Shown here piece by piece: positions 11,533-23,767 of a stretch of DNA of 64,000 bases. Positions within the stretch are counted from its first letter, which is position 1. Each line of letters begins with the position of its first letter. Below the pieces are notes generated by a model. It made no database searches and was not told where the DNA came from. It worked only from the letters and a program-made list of their open reading frames with translations. Origin of the DNA: Cymodocea nodosa (lineage: Eukaryota; Streptophyta; Magnoliopsida; Alismatales; Cymodoceaceae); assembly GCA_036874045.1 (NCBI GenBank), contig JAZBRI010000011.1, positions 10,794,501 to 10,858,500 on the forward strand, written 5' to 3'. The translations under genes were made by a program, and so were the position numbers.

Positions 11533-11699
11533 TATTAGATGGGTGATATTACTATGTATTAATATGATCTTTGGTGTTCTATATGTTAGAATTATTAGGT
11601 ATATTGTAAGTTTTGTATGTTTCATTGTAATCCCTATATAAGAAGCTTTGTGTTTTATTAATGAATTCTTTCTCTTCCACCATTTCATTAGTTTCAACA
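11533..11699 (+). repeat. Right LTR of the 1667-bp element
   Basis: 167 bp. Its first dinucleotide is TA instead of TG, apparently by mutation. It ends in CA and is followed by ATTAT. Its similarity to 10033-10230 runs the whole length apart from one indel region. Confidence 0.85.
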
Positions 11700-11704
11700 A
11701 TTAT

Positions 11705-14700
11705 AATTCTATCTTCTATTTTTATGATCTCAATGACTTCATCTTCTAAGTTTTAAATAGCCATTATTTCAACTTCATGCCTACACTACTTTTTCCTATA
11801 TATCATAATTTATTGGCGCTATTCTCAATTAACTTAGATTTTTTTCCTATTCATTTAGTTTATTATAAGCATAAGACATTAATTTTCTTTCTTGTCATTA
11901 TATTAACTAATTCCACATCCTCAGCACTCAAGATTGCCATATTTCAAGTTACTCTAGCTTAATTATTATCCACGCTTATCCATTAAAGTGTGAGAACTTT
12001 TGTTTCTTTTCATTTACATCTAAATACTGATGTAGAGCTCCTAGCTTAAAAACATTATGCTCAGGGAGTACAACGTTTTCCTCTTATTTTCTTTTCAAAA
12101 AATTTGGGTTTCAACATAATAGGTCACTGAAAGAATTACCTTTAAAACTCATATTCATAAAAAGTTATGTAGCTTGTGACCTATTGTAAAGGAGTTAACT
12201 TCCACCGGCAACGTAGGACCCATACTTATACATAGCGTAAAGTAATTCATTGTGTATTTGTCTTTCCTCTTGCTTCCTTGAGAATTCTTGGAATTATCCT
12301 TGTTTGTTATTGATGTGTTCATGGTCTAAGGATAATTCTTTTCATAATACGTAACACTATTACCACAACTACATATATTCCACAATCTAACCTAGTGTTA
12401 CAAAAATGTATTAAATAATGAAAGGAAGTGTTGAAATGTTTATGACCCAATGGGTTATCCTGGATTGTCCTTATGAGAGTTCGTTTTGAATTCCTTCTAG
12501 TCCAGTGCCTTGTAGATTCCTTATTTATTTTAGAATGTGTATCATGTGGTGAACCTAACACAACAAATAAATGCCATCAGTAAATTATAAAGATGTATGA
12601 CTGCCCCGAGCAGTAAGTGTAATTAATTTCCATTTGGACCGCAACTTTCACATAGTTGTCTATTGCTTTGTGATTGATTTTTGTAACTCTCATTCACAGA
12701 GAGAATTGTATACTGATATTGTAATTGATCATCATGAAGAGCCAATGAAAATGGCTCTTCATATTTACAGGAAAAATCAAAAGTTTACAACTTTTGAGAT
12801 CTGCAAAATCAAGGCCAGGATACATATGTAATATATCTTCCATCTTTGCCTCCAAAACATCCTACATTAATTGTGAAAAAAAAAAAAACTGGAAAGATTG
12901 AGTTGTGGAAATACTAGCCATTCATATAAGTTTCCTTTACATTTCATTTATTAGAGGTGTAAATGTTTAATTTATGTTGTCTTTCAAATGTGGCAGGTGA
13001 ACATATGAATGTGTGGGAATGTAGCAAGTAGGTATTTATACAGGCTATTGCTGTATAATAAGTTTACCTCTCTATGCTTAGATTTAGATCATATCATTGC
13101 AAAATCTCAATTTTCTGTTATTTTTGATGTGCAGGCAAATAGAGAGGATAGGTTCCTTGCTAAAAATTCAGCGACATAAGAGTGAAGCTCGGCATTTACC
13201 ATGTCCTTTTTCTACTTTAACAAAGGATCTCTATGATAAAGGTTTTATGAGCACCTGACGAGAACAAAGTCATGGTGGGAAGGAAATCCTTCCTTTCTAG
13301 CTCCTTGAAGAAAGAACATCATGGGCACCCTTAGTGATGATGTTTTCTCTCATTATCTTCTTGCTAAACCATTTAGCATTGGAAGAGAGAGGACTTGGCA
13401 AGGACTTCGCGAGAATTACTAAACCATTTTGCAATCTCGTGAGTTATGAATGTCAGACCAATTTGGATACGAGTAAGTATATTCATGCATATGCAAATCA
13501 CTAGTTACAGATACAAAATAAAAGTAATGATACATAAATCATTCAACGTCGGCTAGAAATTTATCTTTATTTTTGTTTATCTTTGTATTCTCAGATTCAT
13601 ATCTCACTCTTGATTGGTATCACCATTGTCATTTATTATATAAAGAAAATTTAGGCTATATAAAAGTGTACACGTGAAACTTGATGTGTTGTTTATTTTT
13701 AACTCCCTACTAATAAATTATTTGACCTTTTTAAGTAAAGTATTACAATTAATGTTAGGTTATGTTATTTAATTTTATATAATAAATGTAATCAAATATT
13801 AAATATATAAGTCAAGTGTGTAAATGTAAACATTTTAAAATGAACAGTAGAGTATTGTTTAAAATCTCTTCAATTCTTTCCAAAATTTGTTATATCAATA
13901 AATGATTTTTTCTAAAGTTTTCAAATCGATATTAAACAAAACCAAAAATTTCAAAATTGTTTGTATTAAAAAAATTTAATATTAGTACAAGTATTTAATT
14001 ATTCTTATCAACTCCACTTACAAGTCATCAAATCACTACTTATAATCTTTTGCTTTTTCTCCCCTTTTCCTTTCAAGAGGTTTTTACATGTATACTATTG
14101 AAATCAATATCTAATAAATACTATTAGTTTTTAAAATTTTATGTTAAAACCATTGAAACTTAAATTTTCTATCAAAGACATCATTACATTTGATGTTTGG
14201 GTGAAAATTTTGTTTACCCTAGGAGATGCCTACATGAGAGAAAGGGGTGGATCTTGCTGAAAACATCTTTCTCTAGAGTTTTGATGATGTACAATTTAAT
14301 AATACATGATTATAGGATTTAATTTTATATCATACCTACAAGTAAAACAAAATATAAGCAAGAACATCATGCAACATAAAACATAAAGAACGAAGAATTA
14401 CAAAGGAATTTAAGAAAAATAATAATGTTGAAGATCACACAAGAAAGATTAAATACAAGTCAAATGAGTAAAACAACTTGAAGCATATGGTTAAAACACA
14501 ATGAGGTTCACCTAGACAATACAATAAGCTTAGAGTTAATTAAATCAGGTTTTCATTTTCACCTATAGGTATTTCATTTTCTTTGCTAAAAATAAATTCT
14601 CCAGAATGATTGATAATCATGATCAGCTTAATTGAATTAAAATTAGTCTAACCAACAAGCATGTCTGGTATAACCAAACTTTTTGATTGATCTAATCGAT

Positions 14701-15399
14701 GTTTTAGTACCAAATGTTTGATACTCTCTATCAATATGATTGATCCTTCTCACTAGACAAATTTATTTGAAAAAAATTAGGTTGCCATTTCCAAGATTGG
14801 CACCCATTCAAATTAAGACATAATAAAATTCCTAAACCAAAGTTGAAGTTTACTTAGTATGCCAAAACAATGTATGTAAGGATATGTTGAAATGGAAATG
14901 ATTCACCAACCTAACCATTGAAATCAATTTGACCAAATTTTGTGATTGGTTCAATTGAAAACTAAAGTGTTTGAAAATCTTATTTGATCTAGTTGAAGAT
15001 GAAATTAATATTTTTAGTTTAATTAAAATCTTCTTCGATTTGACTGAAATTACTTCTAATATGATCAAAGGTTGTAATCGATTTAATCAAGTCTTAAAAT
15101 GGTATCTTCAATTATATTTGGAACAAAATGAACTCTTGAAATGGAAGTTTGTTTCTTAATTAATTGAATATCTTATTGTTATGCAAGTTATGTAATATTC
15201 ATTACAATATTATATCAAATCAATAACTATATCTCACAAGGAATATCTATAAAAGCAATAGCTGCATGGGATTCCCACAAGAACTTTTTAAGAGATCACC
15301 AATCTTGATACTACTCTTACTTAAATATAGTTAATTTCAAAGTTTTTACCAAAGTAATTACTTAGTAGTATGTGTAATTACACCTAACACTTAAGTTTT
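11705..15399. other. Long AT-rich intergenic region with no supported gene
   Basis: No intact gene was found. The 12634-12831 frame (ending ENQKFTTFEICKIKARIHM-like text) and the stretch 13120-13260 (EREDRFL-like, then a stop) have a faint coding look but match no family I know, and no splice pattern ties them together. Several short runs around 14530-15160 are A/T-rich low complexity. Confidence 0.35.
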
Positions 15400-15960
15400 G
15401 TTGAAAACTAGTTATTATAAAGTTAGGTCATCAAATTTGAAATTCCTATTTAATTAAATATTTTATTATTTAAAATAAATTATAATTAAAGTATATATTG
15501 TTAATATAATTAAAGTATAATATATTAATATAATATATTGTTTTATTTAATTAAAGTATTATATTATTTTAATTATTACTTTGTATAATATATCATTATT
15601 TTAATTAAAATTACTTTGTATATACTTTAATATAATTAAAGTATATATTGTTAATATTGGTTTATTTAATTAAGAATAAAATATTAATTTTTAAATATTT
15701 ATTTTATTAATAATAAAATATTACTTATTTTATTATTGTTAATATTATTTAATTTAATTTTATAATATTAAAATCATAAATATTTATTTTATTTAAATTA
15801 ATATTATTTTATTATTTAATATATAATATTAAATTTTCAAGAACTATATGATTTTTCTAATTTTTCGTCAATATCACAAATACATTCAAATTTTACTTTC
15901 TAATTTTTAATTATTTTACTTTCTAATCTATGGCATAAACAGCCTCCTAAAGACATTTTA
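15400..15960 (-). mobile_element. AT-rich repeat, same family as 39727-40110
   Basis: The reverse complement, from about 15960 leftward, reads GGAGGCTGTTTATGCCATAG, then a ladder of TTAGAAAGTAAAAT, AAATTTGAATGT and ATTTTAATATTATAAA-like runs. The same ladder, in the same order, is on the plus strand at 39727-40090. The outer edge is GGGTCTATTGTGCC there and AGGCTGTTTATGCC here. Both are over 85 percent AT and have no coding potential, so they look like members of one MITE family. The left limit is approximate. Confidence 0.6.
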
Positions 15961-17100
15961 GATAGCGATTGTTTCTAGCAAAGAAAATCTAGAAGTTTTC
16001 GTCGATAACTGTTGTCAGGCGAAAATCTTCCTAGAGAAGAACGAAGTTCACTTGAGGATATCTTCGAGAGATCTCCACTTGAGGTGAACATCAGACGAGC
16101 GAACTTTGTCTTCAGACTTTGACCTTCAAACTTTTGACTATGCAACGAGTGAAGATGAACAAAAGCTTCTTTGAACTTGAGGGTTCGTAAATGAAACTCG
16201 ACTGTGATTTCCTCAGTCCAACCTTCTGGAAAGTTTTCGATGGAAAGGAAATTTCCACCTTTTTTATACAGTCAGAATCTTTAAGATTCCTTTTTTGACT
16301 TTCCCATGCACACTAACCCCCCTCTTCGTAACATTATATACTCATTAATGTAGATCCAAATTCTTTGTAAAATAATCCAAAGTGCATTCTTGTATTCATT
16401 TTATGTTTATAATATTCCTTCGCATCATGTAGTAGCATCCCATATAGTATAACTTTTTCACAAATGTAGATTGAAGTTGACAATCCTTCCCTTTGTTTGT
16501 CCATCGTTCATTTCCATTTTAAAGTTTGACCATTTGCAATCAACAATTCATTCTCTTTTAATCAACAAATACATTACAATTTTATCATTTTGTAGTGTAT
16601 ATGATTGATAATTTATTGACATTCAATAACTTGTACATAAATTTGTTGAAATTAAAAAAAATAGACTCTTTTACCAAAGAAAGTGAGAGAGAAATCACAC
16701 AGGTATGTAAGCTTTAGTGTAGGCCAAGTGCAGGTTAGGTTGGAAAAGAGCAAGTGAGGATGTCAAGGGCGAGTGAAGGCAACCAAAGGTAAGAGTGAGA
16801 GAGTACCCAAGGGCAAGAGCGAGAGAGGACAAGCAAAGGTAAGTAATAACAAGTGAAGACTAACGAAGGTAACTAAAGGCAAGAATAGAAGAGAGCATGT
16901 GAAGATAGGTAAGGACAGATAAGAGAAGTTCAAGTTAGACAAAGGTAAATGAATTCTAAAACTTTTTTTAAAAAAAACTAAAAACCTAAGAAATATAATT
17001 TCCTAAGTTTTTTACACATCATTAATACAATAAAATAAAAAAATCTCTTAACTTTCTTTTTCCCTACTTTCTCCTACTTTCTCCTACCATTAATAAAAAA
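15961..17100. other. Intergenic DNA with a Harbinger-like terminus and a purine-rich repeat block
   Basis: At about 16305-16321 the sequence GCACACTAACCCCCCTC looks like a right-hand terminus of the GGGGGGTTAGTG family of H1, but no left partner was found. From 16730 to 16950 a degenerate purine-rich repeat of AGTGAAGGCAA, AAAGGTAAG and GAGAGAG elements is present on the plus strand, resembling the block at 47710-47900. No gene is supported until 17155. Confidence 0.4.
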
Positions 17101-17154
17101 ATCTCTTAACCCCCCTGCGGTATTTGGAAAGGCAACGGTGACCCCAACCTACCC

Positions 17155-17628
17155 ATGGCGACGGCAGCAGCTCTTGGGAGAGGGATCGGAACGCTTCGCT
17201 CAGCCCCCTCCTTCCTCCTCCGCTCCTGCGCCACCGCCACCACCACTGCGGCCCCTCGTTCCGCCAAGGTCTCCGACAGGATCGTGAAGCTCTTTGCGAT
17301 CGACCCGGAGGGCTACAAGCGCGAGGTCGTCGGGCTCTCGGGCCAGACGCTCCTCCGGGCCCTTACCAACGCCAGACTCATTGATCCGGCATCGCATCGC
17401 CTGGAGGATATCGGTGCCTGCTCCGCCGAGTGTGAGGTCAGCATCGCCCAGGGGTGGCTCGACAAGCTCCCGGCGCGGTCGTACGAAGAGACATATGTTC
17501 TGAAGAGGAACTCGAGGGTGAGGATCCTGAACACCCACGCCAGGCTTGGTTGCCAGGTCGTGCTCACTCCCGAGATGCAGGGTATGGTGCTCGCCGTACC
17601 CGTGCCGAGGCCATGGGATACTCCGTGA
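17155..17628 (+). CDS. C1-FDX: Complex I ferredoxin-like subunit (C1-FDX type), mitochondrial
   Basis: Single exon, 157 residues, close to the length of the Arabidopsis protein I take as homologous (At3g07480, the ferredoxin of the plant complex I bridge). Residues 1-40 are rich in Ala, Arg, Ser and Thr without acidic residues, a good mitochondrial presequence. Residues 41-150 form the [2Fe-2S] ferredoxin-like fold (IVKLFAIDPEG..., GQTLLRAL, GACSAECEVS, ETYVLKRNSR.RIL). Cysteines are at 89, 93 and 133. A normal ferredoxin has four in a C-x5-C-x2-C...C pattern, so one ligand is missing and the spacing is changed, as known for this subunit. Its inferred role is to link membrane and matrix arms of NADH dehydrogenase rather than carry electrons. 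The ATG in CCCATGGCG has good context. A donor-like GAAG|GTGAGG at 17660 suggests a 3'-UTR intron. Confidence 0.85.
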   Translation: MATAAALGRGIGTLRSAPSFLLRSCATATTTAAPRSAKVSDRIVKLFAIDPEGYKREVVGLSGQTLLRALTNARLIDPASHRLEDIGACSAECEVSIAQGWLDKLPARSYEETYVLKRNSRVRILNTHARLGCQVVLTPEMQGMVLAVPVPRPWDTP

Positions 17629-18168
17629 GGTGGAATATGAATCTGACAAGGGAACCTTGAAGGTGAGGGTTATTGTTTTGCTGTCTATTTTCTTGTTCTT
17701 GTCTGATAATAATGCTCAATTGATACTGCGATTTGTTCTCGTATGTAAATTATGAACATTTGTGCAGCTGAAATTGCTGATTTTTTTTTTTTCTTGTTGA
17801 AGTAATATGTGTGCTGTCGGTTTTTTTTATTTGAGTAATTAATGAGAAAAGACATTCAAATCGACCCAGCCTCACCTTATCCCTTAGTTTGGATATGGAG
17901 AGAGGTAGGCTCCCTCTTAGTTTGGATAAGGTAAGAGTTATCTCAAGTACCTTGTTTGAGATTGATCTTGATTGTAAAAGCCGTCTGCTTGACTGCCTAG
18001 AACAAGATGAAGGGTAGCTAAGCTCATCATCACTCCTTGCAGCTGCTTGTCGTCTTTGGCGGTAGGAGTTTCCATCAACGCTGCTTGATAATTATTTTAT
18101 TTATCTCACTTTCTCTTTTGTGGACTAAGAATCATAATCACTTTTCAGTCGGCACTTACACAATAGAT
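17629..18168 (+). other. 3' side of the C1-FDX gene
   Basis: A strong donor (TTGAAG|GTGAGG) lies 32 bp after the stop and a possible acceptor (TTTGTGCAG) at about 17768, suggesting an untranslated intron. No polyadenylation site could be assigned. The region ends at the TTA duplication (18169-18171) of Harbinger element H2. Confidence 0.4.
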
Positions 18169-18669
18169 TTAGGGTCCGTTTGTGCACATGAAACGACGGG
18201 AAATGAAACAACGTGAAATCCGAAATAGTGTGAAATGAAAAAAAAAGAAATGATAGGAAATAAAATGATGTTTATGTACACTAGGAAATGAAAGGAAACG
18301 ACATGAATTGAAGTATTTGTACATACTAGGAAATGATAGAAAATGACAAGAAATTTTTTTAAATGATTTAAATTTACCTTTATAAATCATTTTAAATATA
18401 TATTATAAATATTTCTAAATTTTTAATGTATTGACTTCAAATAACTATACAAAATGCATATATAAAATAACTTTTTCATCAAAAGTAAAATTCATTAGAA
18501 CTACATTGAATATATTTTTTTACATATTATCATTCTCCCACATGGAATACATAATTCTTTCACGCATTACATCAGCTACTATTTTCCTTTGTTCTATGCT
18601 GAAATTAACAGAACAATGTACATTATCTTCTTCAACATTGTTAACAAATTCTTCATTTAATATAATATT

Positions 18670-19930
18670 TTATTCACGCAATTCATCTGCCAGATCTTGT
18701 AATAAGTCTTCTCGATCTGCTCTTCTAATGAAATTATGGACAAGAAAACATGTTAAAACAATTTTAACTTGTGTTTCAAATGGATATGGCATGTAACCTC
18801 GTAAAATTGCAAACCGATGCTTGATCACTCCAAATGTACGTTCTATAACATTTCTCAATTGAGAATGTCTGTAATTGAAATTCTCTACTGCGTTACTTGG
18901 AACTCGATTTTGATCATATTCTGATAAATGATATCATACACCTCGAAATGGAGAAATAAATTCTGAACGATTTGGGAATCCTGCATCTACCAAATAATAC
19001 TTACCTGCACAATATACATAACATTTAGCACTTTCTATTATTTACATTTATATAAACAAATAATTTGAATGACAATAGTGTTGTCATACCAGGTGGTACT
19101 TCAAGCCCATGCGGTCAAGAAGTCGCATCTTGTAAAATCCTTGCATCTGCAGTTGATCCTTCCTAACCAGCAAGTACATACGTAATTTTCATGTCAAAAT
19201 TACAAGCTGCTAATACATTTTGTGTTAATTCTCCTTTCCTATTCCTGTATTTAGCAGTTTCTTGTTCATAAATTGTGGCATTGACATGTGTACCATCGAT
19301 AGCACCAATGCAATCCTATATTGAGAACATGTAAAAAATGTATTGTTAAACATTTATGCAAAATCCATTCAATAAAATAGAAGAATATAATAATATAATT
19401 CATATTTTACCTTAAAATATGGGTAGACATTTGGATCATTACGAATTCAATTTGACGTTGAAGATGAAGGTTTTGCTATAAGTATATCATGTAATCTTAT
19501 TATAGCATTGACAACCTTATTGAAATATGTGCTAATCGTCCAAGCAGATCTCCGAAAACGCTTAGTAGTTACTCCATATCGTTGGTTCTGACCAATTGTA
19601 ACAAGAAAAATTGCTAATTTCTCTTCTACATTTATACCTCGGCTATCTTGTATAACTTTCTCTTTTAAGCAACTCACAAAATTCCATAAAAATAGTTTGA
19701 CTCATGCGATATATTTTTCAACAGTTATATGATTGGTGAGGTATTGATAAATCTAATAATGTCCTAATATATCGTTCTCCCTCCCTACTATATATTCGTT
19801 CAGTAGAATTCCTTGTAATATGTGTAATAATATGTGTAACTCCTCCACACGCTTGAGTAATTATGTTGCATATTTGCCTTCGTCTTTGCCTCTGTAATCG
19901 TCGTTGAGAACTTTCATTGTAGTTGTCCAT
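18670..19930 (-). pseudogene. Harbinger (DDE_4-type) transposase of H2, broken
   Basis: Exons are about 19930-19419 (donor AAG|GTAAAA), about 19317-19095 and about 19094-18670, matching the intron positions of the H1 transposase. The N-terminal helix-turn-helix part (FLVTIGQNQRYGVTTKRF) is followed by GAIDGTH (first catalytic Asp), LVDAGF (second Asp) and NVIERTFGVIKHRFAIL (catalytic Glu). The C-terminal part ends LVHNFIRRADREDLLQDLAD. The catalytic residues are intact, but there are in-frame stops after YNC, before IRNDPN, after VLAG, before PHGLEV and after FRGV. Most sit where H1 has CGA or TGG, so they look like C-to-T decay. The protein cannot be made whole. Confidence 0.9.
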
Positions 19931-20298
19931 GTAAGGAAAACTATATGTAAAAAAACAAATATAAGTAAATAAGGTAAATATTCAATAATATCAATAATGT
20001 TCAAACATCATAATAACAACAACAAAGTCTAACTACAAATTATTACAACAATAAAATGTTTTTTCAATAACAACATAACTCGGAAACATCATAATAACAA
20101 CAACAATGTCTAACTACAAATTATTACAATATCACAATAAAATATTTTTTCAATAACAACATAACTGCGAACATTATAATAACAACAATAAAGTCCAACT
20201 ACAAATTATTACATCACAATAAAAAAGAGGGATAACTATATCCACCCTTAACATCACAATAAAATGTCTAAACAGAGGTGTATATAATAAATAGTAGT

Positions 20299-21250
20299 TC
20301 ACATTCTCTCAATATGATGTATTATCCATGTAACTTGTACAGCATTAGAAGGTAACCCTAAAAAAATAGCTCTTTTCACAGGCTGTTTTAGTAAATCCAG
20401 AGACAATATTTTCTCTGCTTCTGTAAGACCCTCAAGATCCCATATTTGGAGAATAACTTCATCAATTTCTTTCCTGAGTTCTGATTTCTGCCACTTCTCA
20501 TCATTTTCTGCAATCTTCGCTATACTTTTACTCAGTTCATTAATTGATATAGCAATTGAATGAGATGATTCAGCATGTGGTCAGACTCTTTTCATTGACT
20601 TTCTACCAACATTTTCACCTGTATAAGGACTTGATGAATGTTCATTCTCTCTACTATTAAGAAGTACCGGAGGAACTTGAGTACTGAATGTAGGGAAGGT
20701 GTCCATGGGTTCCACATGTTGTGGTGTTGTGAAATCTTAGGGAATGTAACTATTCACTCCAGTTACCATATTTCCATCAAACACTGTATACAGATCATCA
20801 TATATTGTACATGACTTTTCCCAACATACTTTACATTCTAGATGTTGCTATAAGAAATAAATGAAAAATTACTTAATATATGAAAGTTCAAAGAAATACA
20901 TAAATACCATCAAATAAAATAACATACCTTCACAAATTCATCCCAAATTTCTTTGGGAATGTCAATATGCCCACGAATGTAGTCCCACCCCCATCCACTT
21001 TGTTTGGAAATTTTTGTATAATTCTTATACATTGTCCTCCATGTTTTCATTCTACTTTCTATATGTTTTTTCTCAATATTGACATTAGTTTTATCATTGT
21101 GTTCAGTAATTACTTTTTGTCATGTCTCAGCTCTGATCTTCCATCATGTGCTTTTGCATTTCCCTCTCTTATTTCTAATGCTAAGATACTTAAAATTTTT
21201 TTATCTTGTTTGATGCTCCAGTTCACGTACTTTTTTCTCTCAGAAGTCAT
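20299..21250 (-). pseudogene. Myb/SANT-like accessory protein of H2, broken
   Basis: The first exon (21250-20928) begins MTSERKKYVNWS and carries the trihelix-like Myb_DNA-bind_3 domain, ending SKQSGWGWDYIRGHID then EIWDEFVK before a GTATG donor. A one-base shift around 21120 and stops disrupt it. The second exon (about 20848-20299) begins QHLECKVCWEKSCTIYDDLY, includes two further stops, and ends in a helical segment (LLKQPVKRAIFLGLP). In active PIF/Harbinger elements this protein binds terminal DNA and helps import the transposase. It is read toward the transposase from the same strand, as in H1. Confidence 0.85.
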
Positions 21251-21775
21251 ATTCCTGTATTATGTTCATTAACAAAGCTAGAACAAGTATGAGAATTGAA
21301 TTTTTCCTTTTGCAAGTATATTCAATCGTATACATAATTTTCTTACAAATTAAGATTATACGCATTCACAATAATATAACAATGAATCAATAAATCAATC
21401 AAACACTAGAACAAAACAACAATGACACAAATACCAAAAAGGGAAATCAGTGCAATCCAACGAAATAACTTCAAGTAAAACATTGCACATGCATGCAGTT
21501 TGCGGAATATAATAGGCACATCATGTGAATTTCCAAAAATAAGATAGACCTACACTTCAGACACTCCAAATGAACAATAAGATGAATATAACGGTTTTTA
21601 ACTAAACAAACATGATATGGCATGCCTCCATTATTTTATTATTCTAGTTTTTTATGACAATTAGATATAACTGCTATATTGCAATAAGTTTAATTGTAAT
21701 CTGAGGAGCAAAATGTATACAGTCTATACTAATGAATTTGCAAGAAACCTGTTTAAAATTCTTAAGCCTATATAA

Positions 21776-21845
21776 GAAATCAACCTATTAATAATATAGG
21801 TACCTTTGAAGAAATCAACCTATTAATAATATAGGTACCTTTAAC
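21776..21845. repeat. 35-bp tandem duplication inside H2
   Basis: GAAATCAACCTATTAATAAT followed by ATAGGTACCTTT occurs at 21776 and again at 21811, identical over the whole unit. Perfect identity in an otherwise decayed element suggests a recent slippage or duplication. Confidence 0.9.
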
Positions 21846-22388
21846 ACTAATGTATAATAAAGTCATGTTGATATGTGTATCCAAGATAAATTTATGCTTT
21901 CAACATAGACAATCCTTATATGAATTTCTAATATGCATGGAAATTCAAACAAATTAGCTAAACATTGCAATTATATTTAACGTAGACTCCTAATCATTGC
22001 AATCATATTCAAAGTAGAATCCTAATATAAAGTTATGTTTTGTGCCTAACCACCTAAAACAAAAGATTCTCTACAGATAAATGTAAATGGTTTTGCCAAC
22101 CCCATACATGACAATGAAATCCTAATAAAGTTATTTTCATTTTTCATAAAAGAGAAATCTATATCATATACATTGGAATCAACTAAATGAAAATCATATG
22201 TTTATGAAACCTTTGACTACTACTGAATTTCATGAAAGAAAAATTTGAATTCAAAAAGAAACTATTGAAGGTTGAAACAACAAGATTAATGAGATTATGA
22301 GAATGCTTGAAGATATATGAAAAATGTTTACAGCCCAACAAAATGTAGTGGTTTGGAAAAGTTGTAGAGTTACGATTTCATGCTAAGC

Positions 22389-22452
22389 AAATCCATGCAC
22401 TGAATAGCATGGAAATCCATGCACTGATTAGCATGGAAATCCATGCACTGGT
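22389..22452. repeat. 24-bp repeat with hairpin potential inside H2
   Basis: AATCCATGCACTGAATAGCA and its near copy recur at 22390, 22414 and 22438 (the last partial). GCATGGAAATCCATGC inside it is nearly self-complementary. It lies between the accessory gene and the subterminal GC-rich block. Confidence 0.85.
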
Positions 22453-22987
22453 TTATAAAGTTGTATCATATTCATGCATTGAAATCCATATTTTTGTTAT
22501 GCCTGTTAAATCATGAAGTGCATAGAGCACACCTGAAAGCAAAAACATGCTTAATATTTCACACCCAATTCTTGAAATTGCAGAGAAGTGCACAGAGCAC
22601 ACCTGAAGCAAGAACTCCATATCTTCATCCATATTAATGAAAATCTGTGAAATCACTTGGGTTGGAAAGATGATTCATTAATCTAACAGACCTAAGTGAC
22701 AGAAACTTAAAAAGCAGAACCACTTAGCAAATTTCGAATTAATCCATAACACATAAATTTTGCTCTATTTACAAATTGATTCTGTCAATGCACATGTTCT
22801 GAATAAAATCAGAAAACCTATTCAGATGAGCCCAGAAAATTTATCCAACTTCAGAATCGTAATCTACATTCAAAACCACTCAAAACCCATTTAAACATAG
22901 TCAAAACTCCAACAAAATCATACTGTTCGAGTAGTTGTAAGTCACTACAACTACTGCAGTTTCTACAGTTGTGATTGCCATTAAACA

Positions 22988-23620
22988 TTGTCGACAGGAG
23001 GACAACAAACAATGAGAAGAAGAAAGAGCTTTCGTTCTCAACCAACGATCCCTATTCGAAACAAAAACCACACATACAGCATTGACGGAATCACTACCGC
23101 GAGCAGCACACGGAAGGAGGAAGTCGATGTACGAAACAAAAACTCAAAGGGGAAAGTGCAGAGCAGGACAACAAACCGATGTACGAAATCGTTACCGCGA
23201 GCTGAAACCGATGGAAGGAGGAAAGCGATTGTGCTTTTTCTGGCTTGACACGCGGTCAGGATTGACGCATGGTCGGGCTTCACGAAACAATGTTGGTCGG
23301 GAAACCAGTATGTCAATGCTCTTTAGAGCTTTTCCCCTTCTTTCGGACTTGGACAAAGGCGAGTCTGCTTCGATCGGAAGTTGACAACACTTGCGAAGGG
23401 AAGGTCGAAGAAATCGCACCGCAAGCAGCTAACGGAAGGAGGAACTTCAGCACTAACGCTTGCACGATAACGCAACGGAAGCGAAGCGAAGGGAGGAGGA
23501 AAAGGGCGTCGACAACGCCTGTGCCGTCAATGGTTTCTTCGACACGGTTCGTCGTCGGGAACGAAGGGACGGAGGCTTTTCCCCTTCTTTCGGACCTGTT
23601 TTGCTTGGCAACGGACGGCA
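22988..23620. repeat. GC-rich subterminal block of H2
   Basis: The block is about 50 percent GC inside an AT-rich element. It has decayed internal repeats: ACGGAAGGAGGAA-type words recur several times, and GCTTTTCCCCTTCTTTCGGAC occurs at 23328 and again about 247 bp later. Open frames in every register cover it and none resembles a protein. It sits between the right terminus and the accessory gene, the same place as the tandem arrays of H1, H3 and H4. Confidence 0.6.
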
Positions 23621-23767
23621 AAAGTTTTACATTGTTTGTGAAATCATGGGAAAAGATTTCCCATGATTTCTGTCATGCACAAATACAAGAAACAAGGGGA
23701 AAATGTTTCCCCTTGTTTCATTACCTACGATTTCCCACTATTTCCCAAAGCACAAACCCCCCCCTTA

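Larger units (their letters stand above)
10033..11699 (+). mobile_element. Complete non-autonomous LTR retrotransposon, 1667 bp
   Basis: Two direct LTRs are visible. The left one is 10033-10230 (TGTTAGATGGGTGACATTAC ... TTTCATTAGTTTCAACA) and the right one 11533-11699 (TATTAGATGGGTGATATTAC ... TTTCATTAGTTTCAACA). Both outer flanks carry ATTAT (10028-10032 and 11700-11704), a 5-bp target duplication. A tRNA-Met-like primer site may be decayed just inside the left LTR (TAGTATTAGAAATTT). A purine tract (TTGAAGGAGAG) precedes the right LTR, in the usual copia layout. The 1.3-kb interior has no gag or pol. It holds a pyrimidine-rich stretch, a leader-like segment and a GA-rich block (11090-11220). 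It must have moved using proteins of another element. Confidence 0.88.
18172..23764 (-). mobile_element. PIF/Harbinger element H2, 5593 bp, inactive
   Basis: The ends are GGGTCCGTTTGTGCACATG on the left and, reverse complemented, GGGGGGGGTTTGTGCTTTGG on the right, each flanked by TTA (18169-18171 and 23765-23767), the 3-bp duplication typical of this superfamily. On the minus strand the order is repeat-rich subterminal block (23000-23600), Myb/SANT-like accessory gene (21250-20299) and DDE transposase (19930-18670). Both genes contain several stops. Subterminal regions at each end are arrays of short GGAAATGA or TTTCCC-type motifs. A shortened relative sits at 56077-57215. Confidence 0.92.

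Noticed and set aside
12634..12831. 65-residue frame with protein-like text
   Set aside because: No recognisable family, no flanking exons in phase and no supporting signals.
16305..16321. CACTAACCCCCC as the end of another Harbinger element
   Set aside because: Only one terminus was found and no matching left end or duplication, so it is mentioned but not called as an element.
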